A DNA stretch of 64,000 nt from Chelonoidis abingdonii (Eukaryota; Chordata; Testudines; Testudinidae): assembly GCF_003597395.2 (NCBI RefSeq), contig NC_133773.1, forward strand, positions 76,223,878-76,287,877, in the 5' to 3' direction. Position numbers and translations under genes: made by a program. The notes below the pieces were generated by a model. That model was not told where the DNA came from and did no database searches. It saw nothing but the letters and a program-made list of their open reading frames with translations. Shown here one piece after another: positions 11,490 through 22,205 of this stretch (within the stretch, counting starts at the first letter, position 1; each line of letters begins with the position of its first letter).

Positions 11490-12452
11490 AAAGAAACATG
11501 GGGCCAGTTTTGTTCAATATCTTCATTAATGATCTGGAGGATGGCAGGGGTTGCACCCTCAGCAACTATGCAGATGACACTAAACTGAGAGGAGTGTCCT
11601 CTCCCTACACTGGAGGGTAGGGATAGGATACACTGGGACCTAGACAAATTAGAGGATTGAGACAAAAGAAATCTGATGAGGTTCAACAAGGACAAGTGCA
11701 GAGTCATGCACTTAGGAAGGAAGAATCCCATGCACTGCTACAGATGAGGGACCAACTGAGTGCCTGGGCAGCAGTTCTGCAGAAAAGGACCTAGGGCTTA
11801 CAGTGGACAAGAAGCTGGATATGAATCAACAGTGTGCCCTTGTTGCCAAGAAGGCTAACGGCATTTTGGGCTGTATATGTAGGATCATTGCCAGCAGATC
11901 GAGGGACGTGATCATTCCCCTCTATTCAGCATTGGTGAGGCCTTGGTGTCCAGTTTTGGGCCCCACACTACAAGAAGAACATGGAAAAATTGGGAAGAGT
12001 CCAGTGGAGGGCAACAAAAATGATTGGGGGACTGGAGCACATGACTTATGAGGAGAGCTGAGGGAACTGGGATTGTTTAGTCTGCAGAAGAGAAGAATGA
12101 GGCGGGATCTGATAGCTGCTTTCAACTACCTGAAAGAGGGTTCCAAAGAGGATGGATCTAGACTGTTCTCAGTGGTACCAGATGACAGACAAGGAGTAAT
12201 AGTCTCAATTTGCAGTGGGGGAGGTTTAGATTGGATATTAGGAAAAACTTTTTCACTAGGAGGGTGATGAAGCACTGGAATGGGTTCTGGGGAGGTGGTG
12301 GAATCTCCTTCCTTAAAGGTTTTTAAGGTCAGGCTTGACAAAGCTCTGGCTGGGATGATTTAGCTGGGGATTGGCCCTGCTTTGAACAGGGGGTTGGACT
12401 AGATGACCTCCATGAGGTCCCTTCCAACCCTGATATTTTATGATAAGGTTTT
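11490..12452 (+). mobile_element. CR1 LINE: end of reverse transcriptase plus 3' UTR
   Basis: This CR1 copy is about 960 bases long and 5'-truncated within the reverse transcriptase. It enters at a block encoding [14 protein letters not shown], continues with the catalytic YADD box at 11567-11578, and then the C-terminal part (frame starting 11803) encoding LVAKKANGILGCICRII and IIPLYSALVRP. The 3' UTR follows and ends in GGTTGGACTAGATGACC and a run ATATTTTATGATAA, the typical CR1 terminus. Frameshifts and stops (11601, 11636 region, 12051) inactivate it. It is the best-preserved CR1 3' end here, and shares its tail with the SINE-like copy at 31064-31220. Confidence 0.93.
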
Positions 12453-12734
12453 TATAAATGTGAGTCTGCCTCTCTTCTTCACTTCATCTAAGTGTCAGTA
12501 CAAATAAAGCCCTCTGACAAAATGATTTTCTAAAATGGAAACCCTCGCTGTACTTATATACCTTTTGGTATGTTTAAAAATTGTTATGGGTACATGTTAA
12601 ACTATAACATCCACAAGTAAACATTATCTTTAGTTCTATTTTTTTTTCCCCCTTCATTGCTCTCTCTCTTTCTGGACTCCCTTCAGTAAGGCATTGAAGC
12701 ACTTGTATAGGTCTCATTGACTTTAGACACAAAG
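12453..12734. other. Unique-looking DNA
   Basis: There is a short T-rich/C-rich run at 12640-12652 and nothing else of note. Confidence 0.4.
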
Positions 12735-13215
12735 ATGAGCTTAAAGTGCTTTGCTGAACTGGACTGCCCAGACCATCCCCTCACATGTCAGAAACCATGG
12801 AAGGGAACTCCATGGGATCTTATTTTTACGAAGGCTTACCTCATGCAGGTTCCCCAGGTCATTATCCTGTGGGGTGGATCGAGTTTGCCTGCTTGACTCT
12901 GAATGAGAGTTCATGGCCCACCCCCAAACCTGGAGAAGCCCCAGTGACCTGTGGGAACCCATCTCTTATTTGCACAGATATCCTGTGTTGCCACCCCCCA
13001 ATCCCCACTGGCTCTGGCCCTTTTTAGGATTCCCCTGGATCCTGGGTACCATGACTCCAGTGGAGCTACACTACTGGGAATCCTCCTGGTCATAGAGGCC
13101 TCAGGACCCTTTAAGGAGCAACTGGGTAACATTTGTGAAGCCAGAGGGGAGGACTTTTCTTGGTCCCAGTCCACTGAAACTCTGTCTCATGTTGCAGTTC
13201 ATAGACTTTAACTAA
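12735..13215. other. GC-richer unassigned block
   Basis: This block of about 480 bases stands out from AT-rich flanks and has open frames of 60-87 codons on both strands. It ends with CTGTCTCATGTTGCAG at about 13182-13197, which could be a splice acceptor, but the following sequence is AT-rich and stops quickly. I do not recognise a protein. A decayed interspersed repeat is more likely than an exon because the composition changes abruptly at both edges. Confidence 0.35.
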
Positions 13216-14452
13216 ATGTCAGCTATTTAATGGAGCAAGATGAAAATGAATCCTGGAATCAATCTAGTGTTTAGTATAGCAGGTGATCCTCTAAACTACA
13301 TACATCTAGTATTGAGAAAAATGAAACAGCCATTTGTTTTCATCAACCCCAATATACCATTAATATATTGTCACTTTTAATCTTAAATATGTAGAAATTT
13401 TTAGCCATTCTAGCAGCAAGGTTTTGGCAAAAAACTACCAACCTGGCAGTTATCAGAACAATTAGACAACAGGGAAGATATAAGTTAAAACAAAATGTGT
13501 ATTTCTTAAGCATACAAACAGATTGAGTTTGCACCCTCCCTGGCAATCAGCAAATACCATTGGAATTAAAAAACAAAAACCCACATATTTGACATACACT
13601 GATAACAACTAGAATTTATGACTTGCCTGCACATATTGTAAATAATCTGGACAAAATTCTGAGTGTACTCATTTATTTCCTCCCAACAAGAAAATAAGTA
13701 ACTTAAATCCAAACCTGTCTGACTGCTCAGAAAGTGTGATGTTAGTATTTTAAAGTATTCCAATTAGTATAGTTGATAGGAGCAACATGAAATGTGTTCT
13801 TGACATGTTGAAAATAATGTTAAGACAAATATATAACTGATATTTATAAGCCTACTTCAAATTATTTAATTCTTGGATATATTTAAATATTTACAAAGCC
13901 AAAACAAGTGATAGGTTTTTTCTTATTATTACTGGTGAAGAGAACTAAGAATAGTTTTTACAGATTTTGATCTAAGAAATAAACAAAACTTTACTTCATT
14001 GTTAAATTGAAATTTGTCAAAAGAAATAGAGAATTATGATGTCTTTGAAATTCGATTTATATGAATCAGGCTAGCCACAGTTCTGTTGAAAAGGCAAGGC
14101 AATCTAATTGATGTTGAATTCCATAACATTAGTACTTGTGGTTCAGAAATGTTCATTACATGGTTCCTTTATATCAGCCTTGGAAACAACATCAAATTTC
14201 ATTTCTGATTTAGGAGAAACCCAACAGGTCTTTCTACAGTAATGTGAAAATAGAAACAAGGTATTCTGTACTGACATACAATACATCAGTCTAGTCTTCA
14301 TTGATTTTATTTATTCTAGTTTACTCAATTCATTTCTACGGAAAAATTAAATATACATTGACTATCCAAAATTCTACAATAGGTCAATATAAATAAACAA
14401 CAACTCTACTCCTAAAGAAATCCTACTTCTATATCTGCTGTGTATCTCTCAG
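13216..14452. other. AT-rich DNA
   Basis: No gene, RNA or named repeat is seen. The stretch is rich in short A- and T-runs, and the open frames here are below 70 codons with no domains. Confidence 0.45.
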
Positions 14453-15070
14453 TTGCCAAGGCCTACACAAAGATACGTTGGGCCAGATAGAGTGAGTGAT
14501 GCTGAAGCCAGTGGTAGGCCACCCACCTGGGAGGTGGGAGACCCAGTGTCCCCTCTCCAATGGCTATTTAAATATTTATACACAGTGGAACAGCTTTACC
14601 ACAAGAATGACGGTACCTCATATCAGAGTGTCCTAGAGCTCAGTGGTTAAGCATGTTCCTGAGAAGTAGGAGGCCTGTTCAAATTCTCTCTTCCCATCAA
14701 GCAGAGGAGGAAATTCAGCCTGGATCTCCTACATCCCAGGTGAGGGCTCCAACCACTGGCTAAAAGTTAAAACATCACCAGCAATGGCTCCTTCTCCAGT
14801 CATTTTGAATGAAATGCAATCTGGTAGCTAACTTCTGCGCATGCCTATAGGATTGGACCCCGTATGTGAGACAGGCAGACGAAAACCTGTCTTCCACAGG
14901 TTTGTGGATCAGTCTGGGACTTAGGCAGGAGATAGGCATCCAGATCCCTTGAGTAAGACAGGAGTACTCAGACCCACAAGCAGAAACATAGGTGCCAGTG
15001 GACTCTTAAAGTGGCTTTTAGGAGCCTAAGACTGCTGGTTAGGCACCTTTGTAGATTTGGGCCATACTGC
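14453..15070. repeat. Interspersed repeat with tRNA-like modules, related to 25964-27203
   Basis: The stretch contains at least two modules resembling the promoter half of a tRNA-derived SINE: one around 14503-14560 with CACCTGGGAGGTGGGAGACC, one around 14633-14690 with GAGCTCAGTGGTTAAGCATG, and a further one in reverse near 14712-14762 (TACATCCCAGGTGAGGG). It shares a block around GTGGAACAGCTTTACC (14586-14601) with the fold-back element at 26471-26620. Phrases like CTTAGGCACC/GGAGCCTAAG near 14920-15050 resemble the arms of that element. It is probably an old, partly deleted copy of the same family. Confidence 0.55.
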
Positions 15071-15929
15071 CTATGTCACTCTGGTGTAAGTGTCTCACTT
15101 GATCCATAGAATTTTTTGTTAGTGAAGGAGGTCTTATTTTCTTTGGCCCTGAATATATCTGGTATATCAGATTTACAGACTAATGTATTGCTGAAATCAT
15201 GGTTCTCTGAAAGGGAAAGGTGCAGAGAAAGCCTTCCAGTCATCACTGCCCTGCAGGAGGTAATCACAATTCTGCAGCTTGCAAGGAGGTTGTCGCAGTT
15301 TAGTGAATGTCTGTGTCCAGTTATGAGTGCTGTTTGGTTTTATGAGCACTAGTTACAAGTGTAAAACATGGTGTGAATTAGATTAGCCATTTTGTAGCAG
15401 GAACTTGAGTAGTGAGGAAGCTATGTCTAGAAAGATGTGATAAAGCACTCAAGGACTATCAGCAACTGAATTACCCTTACCTGCTTTAATTAAGGGATTT
15501 CTGCCAATAGGAGCCACTGACTTTTCGGGAGAAGGGGGCCTGGAATCCCCCCAGCACACAGCTGGGACGGCTGCAGTTTTTTTCATATTAGCCAGAAAGG
15601 CAGAGACTGTTTTTAAAAGGTGTGCTTCTCCATGCCAAAGGAAGCCATTTTCACCAGTGAAACAGAAGACTCAGCAGAAAAGAGTGGAGGCAGGTGGGGC
15701 CTTGCTTTTCCTAAACACTTGGACCAAACGTGGAAGCTTGTGTAAAGGAGGCAAGATCAGAAGGAAGGGGAGTGTGTTCTGGAGTGGTTATTTCCCAAAG
15801 ATCTTTACCTCCCTTGTGCTTTTACGAAGGGTGTGTGAGAGAAATTCCTTAGCTAAGCTCACATTTCCTTGCTTTACAGCCATATTGTCCCTCAGGGGTG
15901 TAACTAGGAAAACCAGAGCACAAGCAATC
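15071..15929. other. Unique-looking DNA before the Harbinger copy
   Basis: No supported gene. A 91-codon frame at 15657-15932 runs into the transposon edge and has no recognisable domain, so it is regarded as chance. Confidence 0.4.
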
Positions 15930-18085
15930 TAAGGCCTGGTCTACACTACACGTTTAAATCGATTTAATGGCCGTTAAATCGATTTAACGCTGTACACGTC
16001 CACACTACAACGCCCTTTATATCGAAATAAAGGGCTCTTTAAATCGATTTCTGTACTCCACCCGAAAGAGAGGAGTAGCGCTAAATTCGAATTAAGCAAG
16101 TTCGGATTACGATTAGTGGGGGACGAAATCGACGTTATTGGCCTCACCAGGCGGTATCCCAGAGTGCAACACTGACCGGCTCTGACAGCATCTGAACTCC
16201 GGACTGCCCGGGCAGAGTATCGAAAACAGAAAAAAAGCGCCCCGCAACTGTTTGCATTACATTTCCTGTTGCCCAGCGTGGAGCTCTGATCAGCACGACT
16301 GATGGCACCGGTGCGCAGTCGATGCATGCATACTATACTGATGCTCAGCAAAGGATCAAAACTTCTAGGCCCAGCATAGACCTATGGGAGGGAACTTAAG
16401 ATCTGATCGCTGTTGGGAAGACAAAAACATCTGTTGTACCCAGCTGTCTACAGAACACGAAATGGCCAAGCGTTTGGAATAAAAATCTCCAGATACACGC
16501 CTGCTGACAAGCGTAACCGGTAGCCAAGAGACTAAAATGGACGCTCATGGATGGAGGGTCGTGTACTGGACTCCATGCGCCTATCCCCACAGTCCACAGC
16601 AAGATTCTTCTGAAAAATAATTTGCGTTCTTAGCTGAGCTCCCAATGGTCTTGTAGTGCAAACAGTGTTGTCATGCGCGCTTGGTACAGACATGCTCTCT
16701 CTACTCCCCCACACGAAAGACAGGAAACTTTGCATCCCTCCACCCGCTTATCCCCCGTGTTTCCAACACTAAAAGGAAACCAGGCTACAATCCAGCTCTC
16801 CTTGACTACTTTCATGTCACGCCTATGTGTACTGAGCTGCTGGTAACGTATGCGTACAGCCAGGTGAAGAGCGTATCCGCTCCTCTCCCTCTCTCCTTCC
16901 CGGTGGTTAGACAGTTGCAGAAGGATGCCACCATCCGGAAACCCCAAGCCTGGATAATTGCTCAATATCGAGAGGCCAATATTATTCCTTGGTTACTCCA
17001 TAGATAGGACAACGGCTATGAACCAGATTCAATCTCGAAACTGGGGGCTGAAAATTTTTGAAAGGCAAAAACGGATTGACCTCGCTTGGCAATGAAGGTC
17101 AATTTTCCCCTTTCCCCCTTATGGTTTTTCTAAAATAATAGAAAGTGCGTCACTGCCTGGACTGCATAGCCCCGTGAGGCTGGTCCAAGTGCCTCCCCCC
17201 CCTCATTTTATGCTCAGCTAAGAGTCTCTGTTTCTTATCTTGTATTTACAACTTAAATACACAAAGGAGCAGGGCACTGCCACGTAGCCCAGAGGTGATG
17301 CGAGGGGACAGCAACGGGTGCGGTTCTTGCAAGGTGGCAACCCTGTGAATTACGACATGGAGACAGCTTGCTCCTGATACACTGGATCTCTATTACACTT
17401 TGCCTATTATTAGGCAGGACGGACTCTATTTGTTAGGAACCATAAGGGAGGGAATTGACTCATTGCAGATCAATCCCAATTTTGCCTTTCAAAAATTTTC
17501 AGCCAGGTTGACTCATGATAGCAGCAGACAGTAGAAGGGAGAATAACCGTGCATCTCATTGCTAGTGTTTCTCCGGCAGTTAGACTGTGACAGAACAAGG
17601 TAAACATCTCTGCTATCCGTTGCAAAAGCAAGTGAATTGCTGCTGTGTCACTTGGATTATCGGCTCTTCTCCGCGGCACCAGTACACATACGGGTGCCGG
17701 AAAAAAAAAAGCTGTAACGGGCTCAGATGGTTTGCCGTCTATGGCTGTTCTGCCAGGGCATCCAGGGAAAATGGCGTGAAAAGGATTGTCAGTATGTTGC
17801 CCGGAGAAAGAATTGATGACCGACATTTACCCAGAACCCCCCGCGACCATTAACATTCAACCCTGAATTCCAAGAGGCAGGAGAGACTGCGGGAACTATG
17901 GGATAGCTACGGAAGTGCTACCCACAATGCAACGCTTCAGAAATCGACGTTAGCCTCGGAACATGGACGCACAACGCCGAATTATTGTGCCTAGTGTGGC
18001 CACAAGAAATCGAAATTATAATATCAGTTTTATAAAACCGATTCTAGCAAATTCGATTTTATCCCGTAGTGTAGACGTGGCCTAA
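15930..18085 (+). mobile_element. PIF/Harbinger-like element, 2.15 kb, TAA duplication
   Basis: The element runs 15933-18082 with TAA on each side. It begins GGCCTGGTCTACACTAC and ends GTAGTGTAGACGTGGCC. The left end is followed by blocks of AAATCGATTTAA and the conserved GAGAGGAGTAGCGCTAAATTCG. A heavily decayed Myb/SANT coding region lies around 16340-16550. The middle carries a perfect 25-bp inverted repeat (17046-17070 with 17480-17504). The right part carries GGGAACTATGGGATAGCTA, also present in three other copies. PIF/Harbinger elements encode a DDE transposase and a Myb-like partner. No transposase is legible here, so this copy depended on one elsewhere. The interior is more GC- and CpG-rich than its surroundings. 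Confidence 0.85.
17046..17504. repeat. Perfect 25-bp inverted repeat inside the Harbinger copy
   Basis: The left arm 17046-17070 (core GAAAATTTTTGAAAGG) and right arm 17480-17504 are exact reverse complements separated by 409 bases. The right arm lies just before GCAGCAGACAGTA, the same place where the 49281 copy has its own, different, inverted-repeat arm. The intervening loop aligns among copies. A transcript could fold here, or the arms may be the ends of an older inserted MITE. Confidence 0.8.
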
Positions 18086-20238
18086 TGAGCTGTGGATTCA
18101 GAAGGGCTGTGTCACTGGTTCTGGGGTCTAGGCAGCCAGACTGCAGGGTCTCGCTATCCAAGGCCAGTGTTAGATCTGGGTTTTACCTGGGAATGTACCT
18201 GCAAGACTCAGAACTAGAAACAAGAACTAGTTATTACCAAGACGTAGAGGGTTTAGGAGCATGTGGGATTCAATGGCTGGATCCCATTATAACAAACCAG
18301 TGGCTGTTAAGACAGCAGGTTGTGACAGGAATCCTTGCTACTTTCCTGTGGTGAAAGTAGCAGTCCACATTTGTGGGCTTTCTGGATTTTAAACCTCCCC
18401 TAGATAGCTAGTGGGCAGGACGTGTACTTTATGACAAGTTTCATTCCAACCAAAATAATCATGGATTTTCCCTAACCTATATATACAAATTCAGAAAGCA
18501 AATGAGAAAAATGATGGGGTAGGGGGAATGTTAAGTGGTATTTCTTTTCCTCAATGTGGAGATTTATGGGAATAAAATGTTTGTTTAGCTGAGTGTGTTG
18601 TAGCAGAGTGTGCACTGAGGGGAAGAAAGGGAATATATATATTTTAAAATAATCATATCTCTGCAGCAGCCTCCAAGCAGGGATCTAGAATTCGGTCTTA
18701 ACACAGCCAGAGTACAGTCTGCATTCATGCTGAGATTGGACACACACTATGTTACAAGAACAAACTGCGTAAATTACAATTCAGAGTATGGACAGAGTCT
18801 TAGTAATGTGACTGATTTTTGTACCAAACACCCAAGATGAGCTTTAATGGATAATTATTTACAAGCTGGGAAACATCAAAACAACTATGAAAACTGGCTA
18901 ACGACTGCAACTAGTCAGTGGCCATTATAATTAAACTACATTTGGTATGTTAACTTTTTGGTGGAGGGAAGTGGTTATAAAATGAAATATTAAATTCACA
19001 CAATTATTCATATACTCAAACAGCAAGATATGGTATCCGCTTACTTTCCCCTTAAAATGGTAAATCAAAATGCTGTATCTAGATTCTAGCCACAGATACA
19101 ATCCATCTGTTGCTCTCTCTTCTTTAGACTAAAGACAGGTGAAATTTACTGTGTGATGTGCCTTATGAAAGGCGTTTTAAGTGACTGACACATCATGTGG
19201 TATATTTCACTTCTTTAGTTACTCTACCTTCTTCTATCATTTCAAATATTGACATTAGTTCTCTTTTTCCCTTCACACTGCAGTATATTCTGTCTCCTGT
19301 TGCTATTAATGGGAATGACGTGGGGAGCCAAGGAAATGTTGCGTGCCACCCACAGAAAGCGTTGTAGAGAATATAATATCTCCTGCAGGAGTGAAGAATT
19401 CAGCACAAAATAGTTATCTTGTTGTAAGATACTAGAGGAAATAGTTATCTACAGTGAGCACATAGAGAAAGTTTTTGAGGTTGAGAGGCCATAAATCACT
19501 CAGGGAAAATTAACTGTTGTAACTGACTTGATATGGAATAGGTAATGTAAGAGATGAAAGTGGCACGAGATATGGGGTCTGGAAAAATACCTGAAAGCAC
19601 TAACAGTCCTCCCCTTCTCCCAGCAGCAAGGAGGAACAGGGGAGTCATTCCCCAAGGACGGGAGAATTCCAACTGAGGAGAGAGGTTATAAAATTCACCT
19701 TAAGCTGTCTTGCAGTCATCTTATGCTTAGGGCAGCAAGGAACTGTAATTTAAAGTGATCACAGGGATGATCTAAATTATATTTGTTTGTTCCAGCTCTG
19801 CTCCTCCCTCTCCCTCCGGCACACATTTCCTGGTGCACCCCTATACCAGAGAACTCCGCAGCTGCTTTAAGGCCCCATATGTGCTGTTGGAGTAGCACCA
19901 AGGTGCCTTAACAAGGGGCCAGAATCGGGGCTGATGGGAGAGGGCAATTGTACTCAAGGCCCAAGCTCATGGGTGGGGGTGCAAAATGTCTGTAAATAAA
20001 AGTGAAATGCGAGCAAACATGATGTACTGGGACCTAAATTTCTCTTGACAGGCTGCCTAGTTCTGCGAATCTAGGGAGCTTTGTCCTCAACCTCTAGTAC
20101 AGTGGAGTAGGAGGTAGCTATACTTTGTCTTCCAACATCCTCATGCGCATGAGAGTGTTGAGGTGACATGGGAGCTTCACTTCTTAAAGATCTAGCATGG
20201 GGTGCCACCATACTCTCTCAAATGCCCAGAAGCCACTA
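18086..20238. other. AT-rich DNA, no supported gene
   Basis: Nothing recognised except a near-perfect 28-bp palindrome at 20133-20160, listed separately. The GC-rich phrase at about 19905-19985 may be a decayed repeat fragment. Confidence 0.4.
20133..20160. repeat. 28-bp palindrome
   Basis: The sequence reads CAACA, two bases, CTCATGCGCATGAG, two bases, TGTTG. The central 14 bases are an exact palindrome and the outer 5 pair again, so 24 of 28 positions are self-complementary. It could be the remains of a hairpin-type MITE or a dimeric protein site. Nothing around it decides. Confidence 0.6.
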
Positions 20239-20400
20239 TGCATTGACAGGGCTGCCGAGAGTGGGTTCGGGCTCCAGTGAAAAAAAATTTTTCGGGCCCC
20301 CCAGACCAGGGAAGCCGAGCCCCGGGCCCCCTTCTGTACCACTGGGCCCCGGTAATTTGTACCACCTTCCTCTCCCCGACCCGTCAGCCCTGTGCACTGA
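20239..20400. mobile_element. hAT-type GC-rich MITE, 146 bp
   Basis: The element spans 20247-20392, with ends CAGGGCTGCCGAGAG and CCGTCAGCCCTG. The flanking octamers TGCATTGA and TGCACTGA agree at 7 of 8 positions. The interior has runs of GGGCCCC and AAAAAAAATTTTTCGGG. It is a short relative of the element at 1280-1624 and has no coding capacity. Confidence 0.8.
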
Positions 20401-20689
20401 GAGATACTGATCATGGAGCCATGTTTGCCCTTTAGTGTAAATGTTGGGTTGATTTCAATAAAAATCTTAACTGTCATTTACTCTAACCTAAATGGATTCT
20501 AATGGATGTGGTTATTAGTGAACTAATTACGCTAGCTGGAGATTGTGTCATTCAATCTGAATTCCATTTCTAGCTTTTAAGGTAACCTTATGTAACACAG
20601 TGATTGTGATAATTAACCTATTTTAGGTCTTTCCTCTAGAATTGCTCAAACAAATACAAATGATAGTTTTTTGCACACTTTTGTCTTGT

Positions 20690-20797
20690 TAGATTGTAAA
20701 CTTTTTGGGATAGGGACTATCTATTACCCTGTACTCATACAGTAGTAGCACAATCTTGGTCAATCCCTAGGCACTACCATAATAAACATGATTAATA
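20690..20797 (+). repeat. Ancient amniote repeat tail (MIR/L2-like)
   Basis: The order TAGATTGTAAACTTTTTGGG, GGGACTATCTATTACC, TAGCACAATCTTGGTC, AGGCACTACCATAATAAA resembles the 3' tail of an old amniote SINE or LINE family with the usual AATAATA ending. Identity is moderate and the assignment to a named family is from memory only. Confidence 0.5.
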
Positions 20798-21799
20798 ATA
20801 TTAGTAACTTTAATGAGAATAATGTCTTTGTCTATTGCAAAACTAAAAATGACCTGATAAAAGTTTCATAGCAACAGGCTTCCCTCTCTTTCTCCTATAC
20901 TGCTTGATATTTTCACTTGGGTCACATCTAAAATTTGGCCTCCGGTCTGCAAGTTATTTTTATTTTTTTCAGGGATAGGATCCTCTGCTGGCACAGAGAC
21001 TCACTAAAGTAAAACAGTATTCTGCATGAGCAGGACATCCTGTAGGGTCAGGGCCTTGGATTACAAACACTTTGGGCAGAGGCTATGTGGTTAATCAATA
21101 AAAATACCTGTAGCATTTTCTTGGTTCATGAAAACTAAAGAGAAAATGTACTGGTATTTCCAACAATTACTATGCTAGCATATATGCTGAGAGCTAGCAT
21201 AGGCAAAGTTCTGTTCTGGTGTAAATTGACGTAACTCCACTGATTTTAGTTGAGCTCAACCTGCCCACACCAGGGCTAAATTTATTCCATACAGAGTTTG
21301 CAGAAATTTTATTTTTGTATAAAATAGTCTTATATGCGTTTCCCCACCCCAAACCCTAGAACTCACTGTGGGAAATCTAACTGTTTTCCATGTTTCTTTT
21401 GTACGTACAATGTGCAGTTGTATACTGCAGGTTTAGTCAAGGGAGTGCATTGTTCTTTCTTAAAGCTTTCCTTACATAATAAAGCAGTTTCCTGGTTCCC
21501 AAAACAGCCAGCGGTGTAACTGCACGACCGCCAACTAAACCCAGAGAAGATTGGAACAAACAATTATTTGATAGAATTATTTCAAAACCCAGAGGGTGTT
21601 TGGATAATAACAAAAATGTATCATGGCAGAAATAATAAAAACACAGTTCTTATTGCAGGAATGTTAATTAACTCAATAAATTTAGAACTGGCATTGTGAT
21701 ATACTCATTTTAAAAAGTACATTTAGTTCTTTTATGCAAATCAGCAGATGTTTTGCCTGAATATAGACATCAGAACCATAGTGTCTCTTCCTCTTCTTC
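20798..21799. other. AT-rich DNA with scattered ancient-repeat phrases
   Basis: A phrase at 21215-21290 (GTAAATTGACGTAACTCCAC and the following CTGATTTTAGTTG) looks like a degraded amniote MITE of the type seen at 61494-61635. No gene supported. Confidence 0.4.
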
Positions 21800-22205
21800 T
21801 CTAAGGCCTTGACTCAGTAAAACATTAACACCTGTATTTAACTCTGAGCACATATGTAGCCCCATTAAGTGAAGTCTGGATTCATCAATATACTTAAATA
21901 TGCTAGTAATATTAGGCACATGACTACTCATGCTGAAAGGTATGCAAATACTTACAGACCTTGCTTAACTGGGGCTTTTACTGAGTGGACCTGAGGGCTT
22001 TCCTGAATTAATTGGGTCTAAGTGGAGGGTTTTTATTGGCCCTGATTGTAGAGAGCACTTAAGCATGTGTTTAGGAACATACTTAAATTCTATTGATTTC
22101 AATCCAATTTAATCATATGATTAAAGTTAAGCATAGGCTTAAATGCTCTTCTGATTAGGGATGCTTTCCTGAATTGGAGCTTCTAGGATCAGGATTTTCA
22201 CTCTA
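21800..22205. repeat. Ancient palindromic MITE remnants
   Basis: The stretch is built from variants of CTTAAGCATGTG and TTTCAATCC in both orientations. AGAGAGCACTTAAGCATGTG at 22060-22079 is roughly mirrored by AGCATAGGCTTAAATGCTCT at about 22131-22150, and TTTCCTGAATT occurs at about 22001 and 22169. This fits one or two old palindromic DNA-transposon derivatives. The boundaries are uncertain. Confidence 0.5.
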
